Source: Streptomyces sp. CB01201
Lineage (GTDB): Bacteria; Actinomycetota; Actinomycetes; Streptomycetales; Streptomycetaceae
Direction of reading: 5' to 3'
Assembly: GCF_002803085.1 (NCBI RefSeq)
Contig: NZ_NNBJ01000005.1
Location: 171,669-235,668, forward strand
DNA length: 64,000 nucleotides
Below, in pieces: positions 62,280-64,000 of the stretch. Made by a program: the position numbers and the translations under genes. The notes beneath the pieces were generated by a model. The model saw only the letters and a program-made list of their open reading frames with translations. It made no database searches and was not told where the DNA came from. Every line of letters begins with the position of its first letter. Position 1 is the stretch's first letter.

Positions 62280-63296
62280 ATGGCGGGCATCAAGGATGTC
62301 GCGACCGAGGCGGGAGTGTCCGTCGCGACGGTGTCGCGGGTGCTCAACAGTCATCCCTCGGTCAGCGAGGCGGCCCGGGTCCGGGTCCTCGCGGCCGTCG
62401 AGGCGCTCGGCTACCGGCCCAACGCCGTGGCCCGCTCGCTGCGCACCGACCGGACGCGCACGCTGGGCCTGGTCATCAGTGACGTGCTGAACCCCTACTT
62501 CACCGAGCTGGCACGCTCCGTGGAGGAGGCGGCCCGGGCACTGGGCTACAGCGTGATCATCGGGAACGCGGACGAACGGCCCGACCTCCAGGACCACCAC
62601 GTCCGCACCCTCCTGGACCGCAGGATCGACGGGCTGCTCGTCTCGCCCACCGACGGCGGCTCACCGCTGATGCTGGAAGCCGTGCGCGGCGGCACCCCCA
62701 TCGTGTTCGTGGACCGCTGGATCCCCGGCATCGACGTCCCCGTGGTGCGCGCCGACGGCCGGGCCGCCATCGGCGACCTGGTCGCCCATCTGCACCGGCT
62801 CGGCCGTCGCAGGCTCGCCATCATCGCGGGCCCGGCCGCCACCACGACCGGCAGCGAGCGCGTCGAGGCCTTCCGGGCCGCGCTCGCCGCGCACGGCCTC
62901 CCGCTGCCCGACGAATACGTTGGCCAGGGTGACTTCCAGGCGGCCAGCGGGCGCCGGGCCACCGAGCGGTTCCTGGCCCTCCCCGAGCCGCCGGACGCGG
63001 TGTTCGCCGCCGACAACCTGATGACGCTCGGCGCGCTCGACGCGCTGCGCGCCCACGGGCTGCGCATCGGCGCCGACATCGCGCTCGCCGCCTTCGACGA
63101 CATCCCGTGGTTCGTGCACACCGATCCGCCCGTCACCGCCATCGCGCAGCCGACCGGCGAGCTCGGCCGGGCCGCCGTGCAGGCGCTCGCCGGCCTCATC
63201 GGCGGCGGCGCGCCGCCCTCCGTCACCCTCCCCGCCCGTCTCGTCGTACGCCGTTCCTGCGGCGAGGCCGCCCCGAACCCGAGGAGCGAGCAGTGA
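62280..63296 (+). CDS. LacI-family transcriptional regulator
   Basis: 338 aa. The HTH is [20 protein letters not shown] with hinge [20 protein letters not shown]. The periplasmic-binding-like domain has [59 protein letters not shown] and [23 protein letters not shown] 62280 follows GGAGGTGG. Its stop overlaps the GTG start of the ABC ATPase gene (GTGA), so regulator and transporter form one operon, probably for uptake of a sugar such as ribose or a related pentose. Confidence 0.95.
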   Translation: MAGIKDVATEAGVSVATVSRVLNSHPSVSEAARVRVLAAVEALGYRPNAVARSLRTDRTRTLGLVISDVLNPYFTELARSVEEAARALGYSVIIGNADERPDLQDHHVRTLLDRRIDGLLVSPTDGGSPLMLEAVRGGTPIVFVDRWIPGIDVPVVRADGRAAIGDLVAHLHRLGRRRLAIIAGPAATTTGSERVEAFRAALAAHGLPLPDEYVGQGDFQAASGRRATERFLALPEPPDAVFAADNLMTLGALDALRAHGLRIGADIALAAFDDIPWFVHTDPPVTAIAQPTGELGRAAVQALAGLIGGGAPPSVTLPARLVVRRSCGEAAPNPRSEQ

Positions 63297-64000
63297 GTCA
63301 GGACAAGCGGGCCGCGCATCAGGACGAGCGAGCAGTGGGTCGGAACAAGCGGCAACCGCCCCCCGGGCAAGCGGGCCCTGGGCAAGCGGGCCCCGAGCAC
63401 CCGGGCCCCGAGCACCCGGGCCCCGGGCACCCGGGGGGTGGACAACGACCCCTGGATGAGCGGGAGTTGCTCCGCATCGAAGGGGTGCGCAAGGCCTTCC
63501 CCGGGGTGCAGGCCCTGGACGGCGTGGACTTCGACCTGCGCCGTGGCGAGGTGCACGTCCTGCTCGGCGAGAACGGGGCCGGCAAGAGCACGCTCATCAA
63601 GATGCTCTCCGGTGCCCACCGCCCCGACAGCGGACGCATCCTCGCCGGCGGCCGCGAGGTGCGCATCCACGGCGCGCAGGACGCCGAACGCCTCGGCATC
63701 GCCACCATCTACCAGGAGTTCAACCTGGTGCCCGAGCTGAGCGTCGCCGAGAACATCTTCCTGGGCCGCCAGCCCCGGCGCTTCGGGATGATCGACCGCC
63801 GGGCGATGGAGGAGGCGGCCGACAAGCTCCTCAAGCGGGTCGGCGTCGAGGTGGCGCCCCGCACGAAGGTGCGCGAACTCGGCATCGCACGGCTCCAGAT
63901 GGTGGAGATAGCCAAGGCGCTGAGCCTGGACGCCCGCGTACTGATCATGGACGAGCCGACCGCCGTGCTCACCTCCGGGGAGGTGGACAAGCTCTTCCGC
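63293..64000 (+). CDS. Sugar ABC transporter ATP-binding protein (3' end outside window)
   Basis: Cytoplasmic ATPase of a ribose/xylose-type importer (RbsA/MglA family). GTG 63293 overlaps the LacI stop. After a repetitive extension (residues about 20-57, with [16 protein letters not shown]), the domain starts [20 protein letters not shown]; Walker A is [16 protein letters not shown], the Q-loop [19 protein letters not shown], signature-like [20 protein letters not shown] and Walker [13 protein letters not shown]. The Pro/Gly extension is encoded by a 15-bp G+C-rich repeat and is not usual for the family. The reading frame is open at the window end; a second ATPase half should follow. Confidence 0.92.
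   Translation, partial: MSQDKRAAHQDERAVGRNKRQPPPGQAGPGQAGPEHPGPEHPGPGHPGGGQRPLDERELLRIEGVRKAFPGVQALDGVDFDLRRGEVHVLLGENGAGKSTLIKMLSGAHRPDSGRILAGGREVRIHGAQDAERLGIATIYQEFNLVPELSVAENIFLGRQPRRFGMIDRRAMEEAADKLLKRVGVEVAPRTKVRELGIARLQMVEIAKALSLDARVLIMDEPTAVLTSGEVDKLFR

Overview
The window looks like a piece of a Streptomyces chromosome. G+C is very high, third codon positions are almost all G or C, GTG/TTG starts are common, and the gene families are typical of the genus: acyl-CoA synthetase, FCD-type GntR, collagenase with PKD domain, DUF2254, DUF4328, SBF-like transporter, LacI/ABC sugar cluster. The species is not identified.

Left chromosomal part (1-16643): a cut TetR regulator, a long-chain acyl-CoA synthetase, a LysR regulator, an SBF-like transporter, a GNAT acetyltransferase, a YecD-like hydrolase with a 2Fe-2S ferredoxin and fdhD, a stand-alone KASIII, two conserved unknowns, a GntR regulator, an unusual aldehyde dehydrogenase, a DUF2254 membrane protein and tRNA-Leu(GAG). 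A shared operator-like sequence suggests that the GntR protein controls itself and the KASIII gene.

Island (about 16644-46068, 29.4 kb): an integrated genomic island sits at the 3' end of tRNA-Leu(GAG). The tRNA stays whole with its CCA, and its apparent native terminator now lies 29 kb away at 46069. CACCAGCTG occurs at both junctions, flanked inside the island by perfect 14-bp inverted arms, so the circular form would carry a lox-like 14-8-14 site. The left third (16.6-25.4 kb) is decayed: frameshifted transposase-like, integrase-like, IclR, Nudix, unknown and UvrD/RecB-like genes, with two apparently live small regulators. The rest is intact defence-type DNA: a restriction/modification pair of type III style (25.5-31.5 kb), then two divergent operons around a common promoter at about 36.55 kb. 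The leftward one encodes a coiled-coil protein, a Cas4-like Fe-S protein with a degenerate active site, an unknown protein and a UPF1-like SF1 helicase, resembling a split Dna2. The rightward one encodes a Cas4-like PD-(D/E)XK nuclease followed by a pPIWI-RE three-gene set: REase, DinG/XPD-type helicase and pPIWI-RE protein. The combined eight-gene divergent cluster is the best candidate here for an undescribed system.

Right chromosomal part (46069-64000): LysR with divergent MFS exporter, DUF4328 protein, secreted M9 collagenase, Nudix hydrolase, methyltransferase, WYL regulator with divergent VOC protein, rhomboid protease, TOPRIM protein, MFS transporter, small phosphatase, secreted serine hydrolase, argG with an ARG box, and a LacI regulator with twin operators overlapping a sugar ABC ATPase that runs off the end. 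Short tandem repeats (6-28 bp) are unusually frequent between the chromosomal genes.
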